DNA of 64,000 bases from Datura wrightii (taxonomy: Eukaryota > Streptophyta > Magnoliopsida > Solanales > Solanaceae): the NCBI GenBank assembly GCA_035772735.1, contig JASDFA010000007.1, positions 76,532,501 through 76,596,500 on the forward strand, given 5' to 3'. Positions within the stretch are counted from its first letter, which is position 1; every line of letters starts with the position of its first letter. This document shows, one piece after another, positions 9,363-21,488 of the stretch. A program made the translations under genes and the position numbers. The notes under the pieces were generated by a model. That model was given only the letters and a program-made list of their open reading frames with translations. It had not been told where the DNA came from and did no database searches.

Positions 9363-11312
9363 GGTACCACAGGTACCATTTTAATTTCTTGCAATTGAGT
9401 TGATTTTTGTTTATTTTCATCTTGTGTTGTTTTGGTGGAAAGTTAAGCGCAGCTGGAGGGGAAGTCTGGGTACCCGAGGAGGAGGAAGCTAACAAGCATG
9501 GAAGAGAAAAAGTGTGGGGTTGAACACCCACTTGTGCAAAGTCGAAGAAATGCATGCTGTTAGCTAAACCTAAAGGCCCTAGGGAGTATTTCTCACCCTT
9601 TGTAAATTTTAATTTGATGCTATGAGGACATAGCATGATTTAAGTGTGGGGTGAGGGAAATTTCAAGGGAAATTTCAAAATTTTCTGTGCTTAATGATTT
9701 TGGTGAATGTAATGCTTGTGCAAAAGTTGGTGAGAAAATTTGAAAAATTTGAAAATTTTTTGTGGATTAAGCATGACTTCATCACCCGTTGGTTTTTCTT
9801 TTCGGTTCTTTTCCGACGGGGGGTCTTTGAACCGGAGAATAAAAAATTTTTATATATTTTTTTTCTTTTTCTTTCTTTCCTTTGTCTGTATATAGTGTTT
9901 TTAGTCATAGTTAGGGACTGTTTCCGACGATGGATGGATGACGACCGTCTTGAGGAAAATTAGTCAGTAGGATGGTTTTTGAAACCATAACTAATTGGTG
10001 CTTGATGTTCTTTTTATGTGCTATACATGGTTGTAAGATGCAAGTATGTTCAGTATGAAGCATGCAAGTGTATAACTTTGTTTGAGACACTTAGGCTCTT
10101 GAATTTGACTCAATATGTTTGAAGCTTAATTCCGAATTCTTGTGATTAGCTGAGTAAGAGTCTACTGATTGTGTCTTCTTGATTTGAGCATGTGCCATGA
10201 GTGTAAAGTTTTTTAGTATTCTATGCTATTGTGGAATGTCTAGAACTTGCCTGGTGTGTATATAAAACGAAATGAAGGATGTGGATTGTAGGAGATGATT
10301 TAGGCATTTCATTGAATGAACCAAACTTTTATCCCTCATTATACATACCTTGAAAAATTAATCCTAGTTAACCCCATTGAGCCTTGAGCCTATCCTTTGA
10401 CAGCTGCAACATAAGCTTAATCCTTTTTCTTTCATTAGCCTTGAATTTGATCCAAAACTGCGAAGCGCTTAAAGAAAAAAAATCCGAAAGAGTAAAGGAG
10501 TGAGAAGAATGAAAAAGAAGGGAAAGTAGCAAGTTGTAAATAGTTGAGAAAAGGAAAAAGGTGCATTTGTGTGAAAATGATTGGTTATTAGTAGGGAGTA
10601 AGAAAAGGAATGAATGAAACATATTGCTTAAGTACTCCTTACTAATAAGCTAAAAGTGTCGAAAGAAATGGGGGAACAAAAGAGGAAAAAGAAAACTAAA
10701 AGGAGAAAAAAGGTGAAGTGAGGGAAGGGAAGTTTGTAATGAAGGCGTGATGTATTAAAAGCGCTTAGGAAAGATAGTCACTATTACTGATCATAATAGT
10801 ACCTACCCGCACCTGAGTTACATTACAACCTAAAAAGTCCTACTTGATCTTACATTCACACATCCTTATATTAGTGGAATAAAACACTAAGGGCAAGCTT
10901 ATGGGTCATTACATAATGCATGTGAATTCTTTGTGAGAGTGAGCGTAATTCTATTCATATACCCACATATGTTGTGATATAAAAATTGTTTTTGCGTGTG
11001 AAGTTGGGTAACTCTCTTTCCGTGAGGGGCACATATTTAATGAAGGATATAATTCATGTGGGATTTCTTGATCAGTTGATTTGCATGAGTTTGCTAAAAA
11101 TTGAGAGTCGATTCTTGAGGTGAAGAAGTCTTAACATGGTTGTGTTTCATTTCAATGATCAAATCAGGCATGCTCTATTTTTAGCTTGTATCCTACGTAA
11201 TCATTATAGCCGTAACTTGAATTCTCTTGCTAAATTAGTTATGTAGGAGTCTCCATTTGCATGATATGTAAAAGGTTGTTCAAGGATGAACAAGGCTTTA
11301 AGTGTGGGGTTG
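9363..11312 (+). other. 3' non-coding region of element A
   Basis: No credible gene. The block 9790-9960, with inverted repeat arms TTCGGTTC (9801-9808) and GAACCGGA (9839-9846) and the GATGGATGGATGACGACCGTC word, matches element E at 57340-57460. The block 10200-10500 (CTAGAACTT, GATCCAAAACT, AGCGCTTAA) matches E at 57780-58040. TAAGTGTGGGGT occurs at 9641-9652 and 11299-11310, with a shorter copy at 9510-9520. The last adjoins the 3' LTR and is the polypurine-tract candidate. Purine-rich sequence fills 10480-10740. Confidence 0.65.
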
Positions 11313-12130
11313 TGATCACGGGCAAAAATATATGCCCGAGATACTCTTTATTACTTAAATTAGGCTTGTTTATCTAAGTTATCGTATACATTTTCATGTA
11401 ATTTTAGATAAAATAAAGATATGTGCTAAACAACATGATTAGCCTTTGTTTTGTAGGTTTTGATGATGTTTGAGTAACTAATCCATGAGTTGGTGAAGTA
11501 GAAGCTTGGAAACGGAATTAACACGTGAACGTCAACAAGGAAGAGGCACAAAACAGCCCACCGGCGCGTCGACAAGGTGCCACGGCAGGCAGGCCGCACA
11601 AAATAGCCCACCTGCGCGTTGGCAACGTGCCACGGCAGGTGGCCTCCGCGACCATGGGGCTTCAACGCGCTGCCCAGGTAGCGTGACACGTTGCCAACGC
11701 GGCAAGGTGCTGCCTGGGCCGATTTCGGGTGATTTTCCAGAGAGCCTCCGCGTCCGTAGCGTGTCACGGAGGCCGTGCTCCGCGATGCACTCCGTGACAC
11801 GTTGCCTGTTAGTCCGGGAAAGATTCCTACTAATATAAATAGCACACTTAGGTTTATTTTTCATAATTCAGACTTGGTGGAGCAAGGAGGTGGGTTAGGA
11901 GCAGTTGAGGGACGAAAAAGCTAAGGGTTTTTCTCTCTTTCTTTCTTCTTTCAATCAATTGTACGTATGATTTACACTCATTTGAGGATGATCAATCCAC
12001 AAATGAGTGGCTAATTCTCTTCCTTGCTAAGGTTTTGAACATGTGTATTGAATTTTGATTGTGAATTATATGGTTTTTCATCTTCTTCTTTCATGTTGTT
12101 CTATTAATTCTTGTTCTTACTGCATTAGTG
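11313..12130 (+). repeat. Truncated 3' LTR of element A
   Basis: It matches 6753-7570 with about 12 differences, includes the palindrome (11760-11801) and TATA box, and stops inside ...CTGCATTAGTG, where sequence of an unrelated LTR begins. About 620 bases of LTR are missing. Confidence 0.9.
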
Positions 12131-13643
12131 TATCCGCTCGACGGGGGTGTATAAGGGTCGACCAAGGCACAATATGGGGAAAACTGGCATCCCATCTTCG
12201 TCCCCTGTGGGACGGCTTACCACTCCGTAGAGCGACATATCCTCGTCCTCTGGCGGACGAGTCGATACAACTATTAACCCTGGGCGGTTATGGATGCTAG
12301 GTAATCCAACCCCAAATAATACAACAGTCTCAATAGTAATACTATCGGCATATACCTCATACTGAAACAAATGATAATAAAGAGTTTGTACATACTGCAT
12401 GCTGAACTAGTGATAGTGATATGTACGTATTTAATACATGCTGGAACTGATAATAGTATATATATATAAATATACTCTCCTGCCATACTGTACTGAGTCT
12501 AAAGCTGAACATGATATAGTATTTCTGCTGAAAACTATGTTGTATACTGAGTTTCTACAGTAACATGATTTGCTAGTCCTAATATGCTTTCTAACTTCGC
12601 TTTAACTTATCGTTCTATTTCTGAGATGTCTTACAGATATTACATTGCTTTACTGGATTTCAACTGAAAACAATGATATCCTAACATTCTGTGTCACATC
12701 ACATACTGAGCATGCTGTGCAGTTCTTAACACTTATATTAGAATCTATATCGTGCTAACAAGTTTCGCGCTAAATACAACATGATGCTTCTAATATCGTA
12801 TCAACATTCGTAATAAACATAACACATGACTTCTGAACATTCTACTGGCCTTTAAATTACCGTACTGTACCGAGATTACTAACTTGCCGAGGAAACTAGC
12901 TTTACATACCTTATCCTCGAACTATCCAGCTGTCGGACGAGGCTCAGCCAGTACTTCAACTATTTTCTCCCAACTGCATTCATAAATGTGCCAATCAATA
13001 CTAAATACAGCTTTATTGTAAAGAGCAACGTCACTTTCGATATAGTTTATAGCCTAAACTTAGGCTTATCGAAAGACGGTCGAAAACTCGCTATTTTTCA
13101 GAGGTCCAGAAGGGAGAAATATTCACTTCACAGCTAGGAACACATAGACACTAGTTTAGAGCAATTCCACTTACCTTAGCTCGGTGGATCGACGATTCGT
13201 CGGCCGTATTTCATGAAACTAAATCCGTAGGAATGCTTTCTGCTGCTAAATACCTCGGTATCTGAGGTTAATTTGAGTTTGGACAATGTTTAGCAGCGTA
13301 ATCGGGCAAAAATTATATTACCTCCTTCATTTTTTTCTCCTCTCTGCTGATTGCTCTCTGTTTCACTGAAAATTATAAGTTTTTACTGATTTAAAACTGA
13401 AGTGGGGCTTTATATACTTGGGCCTGGACAAGGCCAACGTGTCACGGAGCCAACGCGGAGGCTTCACCTCCGTGACACGCTGCCATCGCGGAGGGGTTCT
13501 GCCTCAGCTCCTTCCGCGATGGTTTGACAGGTTTCTCGTCCGATATTTTCCCGGGCCTTTCTCTGGCACGTATGGCCTTCAAATATGCTTAAACAACGTG
13601 CGAATAGGTCGTTTAGGTGCCGGAAATTCTACGGGGTATAACA
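12131..13643 (-). repeat. Truncated 3' LTR of element B
   Basis: It aligns with 19978-21488 of the right LTR. The right boundary is ...GGGGTATAACA next to the polypurine tract. The left boundary is abrupt at TATCCGCTCGACGGG, an internal position in intact copies, so about 1.07 kb is missing. Confidence 0.9.
13408..13522 (-). promoter_or_regulatory. LTR promoter module of element B: two palindromes plus TATA
   Basis: Plus-strand arms CGTGTCACGGAG (13438-13449) and CTCCGTGACACG (13468-13479) are exact reverse complements. A second pair, CCATCGCGGA (13483-13492) and TCCGCGATGG (13513-13522), follows. Transcribed leftwards, a TATATAAAG box (13408-13416) lies 21 bases past the first palindrome. 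The full LTR repeats this at 21283-21324. Confidence 0.7.
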
Positions 13644-13656
13644 TTCTCCCCCCCTT
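13644..13656 (-). other. Polypurine tract, element B
   Basis: The minus strand reads AAGGGGGGGAGAA directly before the 3' LTR start TGTTATACC. This is the plus-strand cDNA primer site. Downstream bases 13657-13907 are untranslated. Confidence 0.8.
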
Positions 13657-13907
13657 AAGAACATTCGTCCTCGAATGTATACTGCTATCTAGAGGACTAC
13701 TTAACTTGCTTGTTTAGAAAAATTTCGCCAGAGTTTCCCCTGTAATATGGACTATACCAAAAACCTGAAATGCAGAAAAGTCCAATACAGGTACTGTACA
13801 TAATACTTTAGAACTCACTGGATGGCTAAGTATCAATCTTTCTCATTCACATACATACAACTATAAGGTACTGTGTAAGTAATAATACAGACATACCTGT
13901 CGCCTGA

Positions 13908-16900
13908 CTAGGTCTGAAATAGGTGAGGGTATCTGGCTTTCATATCTTCTTCAGCTTCCCACGTCATTTCCTCACGATTCCTGTTACGCCACAATACTTT
14001 GACAGACGCAACATCTTTAGTCCTCAACCTGCGAATCTATCTGTCTAAGATAGCCACGGGAACCTCTTCATATGCTAACTCTTCTGTGACCTGGACATCC
14101 CGAACTGGAACTATTGTTGAAGGGTCTCCTACGAACTTCCTCAACATAGAGACATGGAATACTGGGTGAACAGATGCTAAATCCGGAGGCAAGTTCAATT
14201 CGTATGCAACTCCGCCTATTCTTCGCCGAATCTGATATGGCCCAATGAATCTCAGGCTAAGCTTGACTTTCTTGCCAAATCTCATCACCCTTTTCATTGG
14301 AGACACCTTCAGATATACCCAGTCATTTACCATAAATTCTAGATTTCTGCGCCGCATATCTGCATAAGACTTCTGGCGGCTCTGATCAGTTAGTAAACGT
14401 TCTCGGATGAGCTTTATCTTTTCCTCTGACTGCCGAACAATGTCTAGGCCAAATAATGCTGATTCCCCCACTTCAAACCAGCCCACCGGCGATCTACATT
14501 TTCGCCCGTATAATGCCTCGAAAGGCGCCATCTGGATTGCTGAATGATAACTATTATTATAAGCAAATTCAATCAACGAAAGATGCTCATCCCAATTACC
14601 CCCAAAATCTAGTACACATGCTCGCAACATATCTTCGAGCGTTTGGATAGTCCGCTCAGCCTGCCCATCTGTCTGAGGGTGGAATTCTGTACTCAAATTG
14701 ATCTGCGTTCCCAAACCTCTCTGAAACGACTGCTAGAATCTAGCTGTGAACTGTGCTCCCCTACCTGAAATAATGGATACTGGCACTCCATGTAATCTAA
14801 CTATTTCTATGATATATAATTAGGCATAATCCTCAGCTGAGAAGGTAGCCTTCGCTGGCAAGAAATGAGTTGATTTTGTCAGCCTGTCAACTATTACCCA
14901 AATGGAATTATTTCTGCGTCTGGTACGGGGTAACCCTGTTACAAAATCCATGTTTATCATTTCACATTTCCACATAGGCACCGTTATATCTTGCGTCAAA
15001 CCGCCCGGCTTCTGGTGCTCTGCTTTCACCTGCTGATAGTTACAACATCTAGATACAAATTCAACGATCTCAGCTTTCATACCTGGCCACCAGTAAATGT
15101 CTCTGATGTCGTGGTACATCTTCGTCGCTCCTGGATGAAGGGAATAGCGAGCGTAATGTACCTCATGCATGATCCGCCCGTGAAGCCCTGAAACATTTGG
15201 GACACAGAGGCGGCCCTTACAGTGTAGCACATCATCTTCAGTCATTTGGAAATCTGACTCCTTACCTTTCTGAATTCTATCTCTGAGTTGGACTAAATCA
15301 AGGTCCTCATACTGTCGTTCTTTTACCTCTGTAACTAATGATGACACAGCAGAATTCTGAATTACTGCTCTATTATTTTCTGTTTCCATTACTCGAACGG
15401 CTAAACCAGCTAACTGATGAATTTCTTTGGCTAACTTCCGCTTCTCGGGTCGCAAATATGCCAAACTCCCCATTGACTTACGGCTTAGGGCATCTGCTAC
15501 AACATTAGCTTTTCCCGGGTGATACAGAATATTCACATCATAATCTTTTAATAGCTCCAACCAGCGGCGTTGCCATAGATTCAACTCCCTCTGAGTGAAG
15601 ATGTACTGTAGGCTCTTATGATCTGTGTAAATATCAACATGGACGTCGTACAGGTAATGCCTCCATATCGTTAAGGCGTGGATTACTGCGGCCAATTCCA
15701 GGTCGTGGGTAGGGTAATTCTTTTCGTGTTTCCTCAGCTGTCTGGAAGCATATGCAATTACTCTACCATGCTGTATCAAAACACAACCTAACCCGACGCC
15801 TGACGCGTCGCAATAGACTGAATAACCTTTTGTGCCTTCCGGCAATGCTAATACCGGGGCGGAGGTTAATTTGTCTTTCAGTTCCTGGAAGCTCTGCTCG
15901 CATGCCTCTGTCCATTGAAACTTTGCTGCTTTCTGTGTCAATTTGGTTAGAGGTGCCGCAATGGTCGAGAACCCTTCAACGAACCTCGTGTAATATCCTG
16001 CCAACCCCAGAAAGCTACGAACTTTAGTCGGAGTGGTAGGCCTAGGCCATGACTTAACTGCTTCTATTTTCTGCTTGTCAACTTGTATACTAGCGTCTGA
16101 CACGATATGCCCTAAAAAGGCCACTGAGTTAAGCCAGAATTCACACTTAGAAAATTTACAATACAGCTGACGGTCCCTGAGAATCTGGAGCACTGTCCGC
16201 AAATGAGTCCGGTGATCTGCCTCAGAGCGAGAATACACCAGAATGTCATCAATGAATACTATCACGAACAAGTCCAAGAAAGGTCTGAAAATACTATTCA
16301 TCAGGTCCATGAAGACTGCTGGGCATTCGTTAACCCGAAGGACATAACTAGAAATTCAAAATGCCCATATCGGGTCCTGAACGCTGTCTTAGGAATATCT
16401 CTCTCACGTACTTGGACCTGGTGATATCCGGACCGCAAGTCAATCTTAGAAAAATATCTGGCTCCCTGCAACTGATCAAATAAGTCATCAATTCTGGGGA
16501 GTGGGTACTTGTTCTTTACTGTAACTTTGTTTAATTGCCGATAATCTATGCACATTCGGAGCGAGCCATCTTTCTTTCTCACAAATAAAACTGGTGCACC
16601 CCACGGTGAAGTACTCAGCCTGATAAAACCTTTATCCAATAAATCTTTCAACTGCTCTTTTAATTCTCTGAGTTCTGCAGGAGCCATGTGATAAGGAGGA
16701 ATTGATATCGGCTGGGTGCCTGGTAATAAATCAATAGCAAAGTCTATTTCCCTTTCTGGGGGAATACCAGGTAACTCATCAGGAAACACATCAGGGAATT
16801 CATTCACCACTGGAACAGACTGGAGTGTCGGAGATTCTGTTTGGACATCCTGAACTCTGACCAGATGGTAAATACATCCCTTAGATATCAATTTCCTCAC

Positions 16901-17320
16901 CTGAAGGTAGGAAATAAACCTACCCTTTGGCGTAGCGGTGCTGCCCTTCCACTCCCGCACTACTTCTCCCGGGAAGTGGAATCGGACCGTCTTGGTCCAA
17001 CATTCAACGTTGTCAAAACACGGTACTAACCAGTCCATACCCATTATGGCATCGAAGTCTATCATTTCTAACTCGACCAGATCTACTATGGTCTGACGGT
17101 CATCAACCTCTACTGTACACTCGCGGTAGATTCGGCTAGCTGTGATAGAGTCACTGACGGGCGTGGATACTAAGAAGGGCTGCTGCAATAATTCTGGTGC
17201 AATACTAAACTTTCGTGCCACAAATGGAGTAATGTAGGACAAAGTAGACCCTGGATCAATCAACACATAAGTAGGGTGTGAGCAGATAGTTAGCATACCT
17301 GTCACAACATCAAGCGACGC
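13908..17320 (-). pseudogene. pol of element B: protease, RT, RNase H, integrase, chromodomain
   Basis: Protease and the N-terminal half of RT are one block (16301-17305), with VLIDPGSTLSYI as the protease active-site region, WGAPVLFVRKKDGSLRMCID and the FSKIDLRSGYHQ motif. A frameshift near 16305 leads to the block 14820-16310 with the FIDDILVYS catalytic box, RNase H (VYCDASGVGLG, ELAAVIHAL, YTDHKSLQYIF) and the IN zinc region. In that zinc region the second Cys is Tyr (RCCNYQQ). A stop near 14820 precedes the IN C-terminal block (14037-14714) with HPQTDGQAE. After another stop the chromodomain-like ASVKVLWRNRNREEMTWE tail ends at 13908. Gene order and tail fit Tekay/Del chromoviruses. The copy cannot make a full polyprotein. 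Confidence 0.88.
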
Positions 17321-17491
17321 TTCTGAATCTTGCCTCCCTGGTAAAGCATATGTGCGGCTTGGACCTGCACCTGTACTGGAGGCCCCTGATTTGCCCCGAC
17401 CCCTGCCTGCTGAAATTGAGGGCCTTCGCCCAGTCGATGATGCTGTGGCTCGTGACCCTACGGATGCCCTATCCTGTCTATCTCGGTCCTC

Positions 17492-18691
17492 TCAGCCTCC
17501 GGCTGGGCAATCTTTCATCAAATGGCCTTCTTGGCCACAAATATAACATGCGGTGGAACCATACCTACATGCTCCAGATTGGCGTCGACTGGATATAAGG
17601 CAAAGTGGTAGGGTATACCTACTCTGCTCCGCCCTCCTCTGTAATGGTGAATCTGCCATCTGCGAGCCTCTACCAGTCTCTGACTGCCCCCTGCTGCTGA
17701 ATCTACCCCCCTGCGACTGTGGCGGAGGCGGGGGCCTGGGCGGCCTGTCTAACAATCGTGGCCTGGGTCCTCCCCGGGCCTCCCTCTGTAACTCAACTGG
17801 CCTGTCTCGACGACGCTGCTCCTGATTGACCCTTCTGATCTCCCGATGTCACTGTCTGATGCCCTCAATATTCTAGGCAAATGCCTGAACTCGAGCAATG
17901 TCCATGTCCTCTTGCAATGTGGCCGTAACACAAGTCTCAACATATTCTGGATTCAACCCCATGATAAAGCGGTGTACTCTGGATGCCATGGTATCAACAA
18001 AGGCTGGTGCATATCGAGCCAAAGAATCAAACCGCAAGGAATATTCCCGAACACTCATGGCCCCCTGCTCCAGATGCAGGAACTGGTCTACCCGAGCCTG
18101 TCGGATCTCCCGCGTCAAATAGTGATCCAGAAAAGCTCCTGAAAAGCTGGACCAGGTGGGAGGGGAAGCATCACTTCCTCGGAACCTTTCCCAGCTTTCA
18201 TACCATAACACGACGATGTCCCGTAATCGAAATGCTGCCAACTCAACTGATTCTGTAGGCGTGGCATGCATAACCCTGAAGATTCTCTGCATTTGATCCA
18301 GAAAATCTTGAGGGTCCTCTATCCGGTCCGTACCTGTAAACTGCGGGGGATTCAGAGCTAAGAACTCTCGAACCCTCGAACTACCGGGCCCTCCTGATGA
18401 CTCCGCAACTGTAGATGGCATTGGCTGACGCTGAGCAGCCATCATCTGTGCTAACACAACTACCACACTCCTAACCTCCTGGTCGGAAGGTGTCGGTATA
18501 GGGACTGCTGAAGATAGTGTCGCCCCAAGCGGCTCCTGATGTGGTGGAGACTTCTGAGAAGGCTGGGGCGATGCCTCTGTAGTGCCCTCTGATTGGGCTG
18601 TTTCTAAACGAGGGTGAGGCCTCCTGCTGGTGCCTTCCCCTGCTGCAATATCTAAGCTCCGACCTGTGATAGGATGTCGATGGTCTGACAT
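17492..18691 (-). pseudogene. gag of element B (capsid domain and zinc knuckle)
   Basis: Translation starts at an ATG at 18691 (MSDHRHPIT); the frame is open further upstream but that part is leader. The Retrotrans_gag capsid core is seen as PPQFTGTDRIEDPQDFLDQM, WESFERF-like and FLDHYLTREIRQARVDQF segments, ending in ATLQEDMDIARVQAFA near 17873. A frame change follows, and the C-terminal part (17492-17755) has the CYICGQEGHLMKDC knuckle (C-x2-C-x4-H-x4-C). Gag forms the particle and packages element RNA. The frame change would separate capsid and knuckle. It lies about 200 bases after the primer site. Confidence 0.85.
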
Positions 18692-18888
18692 TATCTGTAA
18701 CCAAAGAATATAGTAAGCTTTTAGGGACTCAACCCTGTATTGTACCACTCTATAGCACGACTGAATAAGAATAAAAGACAACCATCCTATCATGCCTTGC
18801 AGCCTCCTACCAATAGTATGTTGTGCACAACACATCCATGGACAGGACTCTACTTAGCACGGCTTGCAAACTCCCTGGGATACGACCT

Positions 18889-18900
18889 GCTCTGATACCA
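18889..18900 (-). other. Primer binding site, element B (tRNA-iMet)
   Basis: The minus strand reads TGGTATCAGAGC, the standard initiator-Met primer site, 4 bases after the LTR end. Confidence 0.9.
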
Positions 18901-18904
18901 AGTT

Positions 18905-21488
18905 TGTCACACCGCACCTTGGGGGGGTATGACTGGCACCTGGTGCCCTACTAGGACCTGAACTGCTGGACTGCTAAGCCTGGGCACATCTAGTGCCTGG
19001 CTGGCTCTAACTCATATTTCTGGAAACAAAGGGTTATATAACGGCTGTAAACACAGCCCCCGACCCATTTGCCTATAGCCTCCTGTACCTGAACTAACAG
19101 CTGACCAGAAACATGTTAATATAGGGAAACCTATGCGGGCCGACAAGGCCACCATGCTATATAGTTATCTATAGCTTAACCATGAAGTACTGGATAGCTA
19201 CGTGACCGGCAAGGTCACCACTACTGTCGAACTATGGCCCCACACGGCCAACATAAAGGAAACACAAGTTCTAACAGCTATACAACTGCACGGCCTCACA
19301 CGACCGGCTCATCTGACCACAGGGAAATGTATACAGACTGCAAGCCTCTAGGAATAGCAATAGAAATGATCGGGACAGGGCCCCGACCTACCCTTACTAT
19401 ACAACAAAAGAAAATGAAATACACCTCTGGAATTCAGTCTCCGGATGACAGGAGCTGAATACTCGATCGCTGACAAGAATCACGTGGTATCGCCTGCTCG
19501 TCTATGAGTACCTGCAGGCAAGTAATGCAGCGCCCCACCGGGCATCAGTACCGCTGGTACTGAGTATGTCAAGCAATAACTGAAAGGAATATCTGAAAAC
19601 AATAATTTAACTGATGAAACTGAAGTAGGAAGAAATAGATTAACTGTCTGATAATGTAAGTCATACCTTCTCTCAATTATACTGGAAGGAGTAGGAGTCA
19701 TACCTGGAGACGTATCGTTCTACTGCTGATCTACTCATATCTAATGTAACATGGCATAACATAACATAACATAACATAGCACACACAAACCTTACCCGGC
19801 CCCCATAAGCCGGGGGGTACAACCAGCACAGAATCTATACCCCTACCCTGGTCATCCCATCTCCTATAAACACTGTAACCATCCTGCCGGTCCCCTGGGT
19901 ATGCACATGGGCTCGCTGAGCCCCTGACTATAACTGTACCTGAGTCCGGAGGACTCCTGAATCAACACCCCAGGCGTATCCGCTCGACGGGGGTGTATAA
20001 GGGCCGACCAAGGCACAATATGGGGAAAACTGGCATCACATCTTCATCCCCTGTGGGACGGCATGCCACTCCGTAGAGCGACGTATCCTCGTCCTCTGGC
20101 AGACGAGTCGATATAGCTATTAACCCTGGGAGGCTATGGATGCTAGGTAATCCAACCCCAAACAATACAACAGTCTCACTAGTAATACTATCGGCATATA
20201 CCACATACTAAAACTAATAATAATAAAGTGTTTGTACATACTGCATGCGGAACTAGTGATAGTGATATGTACGTATTTAATACATGCTGGAACTGATAAT
20301 AGTATATATATATAAATATACTCTCCTGCCATACTGTACTGAGTCTAATGCTGAACATGATATAGTATTTTTGCTGAAAACTATGCTGTATACTGAGTTT
20401 CTATAGTAACATGATTTGCTAGTCCTAATATGCTTTCTAACTTCGCTTTAACTTATCGTTCTATTTCTGAGATGTCATATAGATATTACATTGCTTTATT
20501 GGATTTCAACTGAATACAATGATATCCTAACATTCTGTGTCACATCACATACTGAGCATGCTGTGCAGTTCTTAACACTTATATTAGAATCTATATCGTG
20601 CTAACAAGTTTCGTGCTAAATACAACATGATGCTTCTAATATCATATCAACATTCGTAATAAACATAACACATGACTTCTGAACATTCTACTGGCCTTTA
20701 AATTACTGTACTGTACCGAGATTACTAACTTGTCGAGGAAACTAGCTTTACATACCTTATCCTCGAACTATCCGACTGTCGGACGAGGCTCGGCTGGTAC
20801 TTCAACTATTTTCTCCCAACTGCATTCATAAATGTGCCAATCAATACTAAATACAGCTTTATTGTAAAGAGCAACGTCACTTTCGATATAGTTTATAGCC
20901 TAAACTTAGGCTTATCAAAAGACGATTGAAAACTCGCTATTTTTCAGAGGTCCAGAAGGGAGAAATATTCACTTCATAGCTAGGAACACATAGACACTAG
21001 TTTAGAGCAATTCCACTTAACTTAGCTCGGTGGCTCGACGATTCGTCGGTCGTATTTCACGAAACTAAATCCGTAGGAATGCTCTCTACTTCTAAATACC
21101 TCGGATCTGAGGTTAATTTGAGTTTGGACAACGTTTAGCAGCGTAATCGGGCAAAAATTATATTACCTCCTTCGTTTTTTTCTCCTCTCTGCTGATTGCT
21201 CTCTGTTTCACTGAAAATTATAAGTTTTTACTAATTTAAAACCGAAGTGGGGCTTTATATACTTGGGCCTGGACAAGGCCAACGTGTCACGGAGCCAACA
21301 CGGAGGCTTCACCTCCGTGACACGCTGCCATCGCGGAGGGGTTCTGCCTCAGCTTCTTCCGCGATGGTTTGACAGGTTTCTTGTCCGATATTTTCCCGGG
21401 CCTTTCTCTAGCACGTATGGCCTTCAAATACGCTTAAACAACGTGCGAATAGGTCATTTAGGTGCCAAAAATTCTACAGGGTATAACA
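18905..21488 (-). repeat. 5' LTR of element B
   Basis: 2584 bases, bounded by TGTCACACC...GGTATAACA in plus orientation. It is the same family as the LTRs at 58146-60730 (F) and 33925-36519 (D). It contains a GTGACC/GGTCAC inverted repeat (19201-19217), a short ACATA microsatellite (19757-19780), the promoter palindrome (21283-21324) and a TATA box near 21255. Open frames inside it (19234-20332, 21263-21493) have no protein similarity. Confidence 0.9.

Larger units (their letters stand above)
6753..12130 (+). mobile_element. Element A: non-autonomous Athila-group retrotransposon
   Basis: It has a 5' LTR (6753-8188), a tRNA-Asp-type primer site, one intact ORF (8358-9305), the conserved hairpin, about 2 kb of non-coding sequence and a 3' LTR starting at 11313 that is cut at 12130. 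There is no protease, RT, RNase H or IN. The two LTR copies differ at about 12 of 818 comparable positions, so it inserted recently compared with its neighbours. LTR type, hairpin and 3' non-coding region match element E, the likely autonomous relative. The right end was lost in a deletion joining it to element B. Confidence 0.85.
12131..21488 (-). mobile_element. Element B: Tekay/Del-like chromovirus, 3' end truncated
   Basis: Minus-strand order: 5' LTR (18905-21488), tRNA-iMet primer site, gag with zinc knuckle, protease, RT, RNase H, IN with chromodomain-like tail, polypurine tract, and a 3' LTR of which only 12131-13643 remains. Gag and pol are broken by a few frameshifts and stops but are nearly full length. 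The left end is a deletion junction with element A. The 5 bases after the right end are TTTAG; the matching target duplicate was lost. Confidence 0.9.

Noticed and set aside
9675..9963. Open frames on both strands rich in Lys/Phe
   Set aside because: Low-complexity A/T-rich stretch in the non-coding region of element A.
13418..13717. Plus-strand open frame with counterparts at 21263-21493 and 60466-60690
   Set aside because: It is the antisense of the LTR promoter module in three copies of one family; it crosses the LTR end into the polypurine tract and has no domain.
19757..19780. CRISPR-like or satellite array at the ACATA repeats
   Set aside because: A short simple-sequence run inside an LTR, with no spacers and no extended array.
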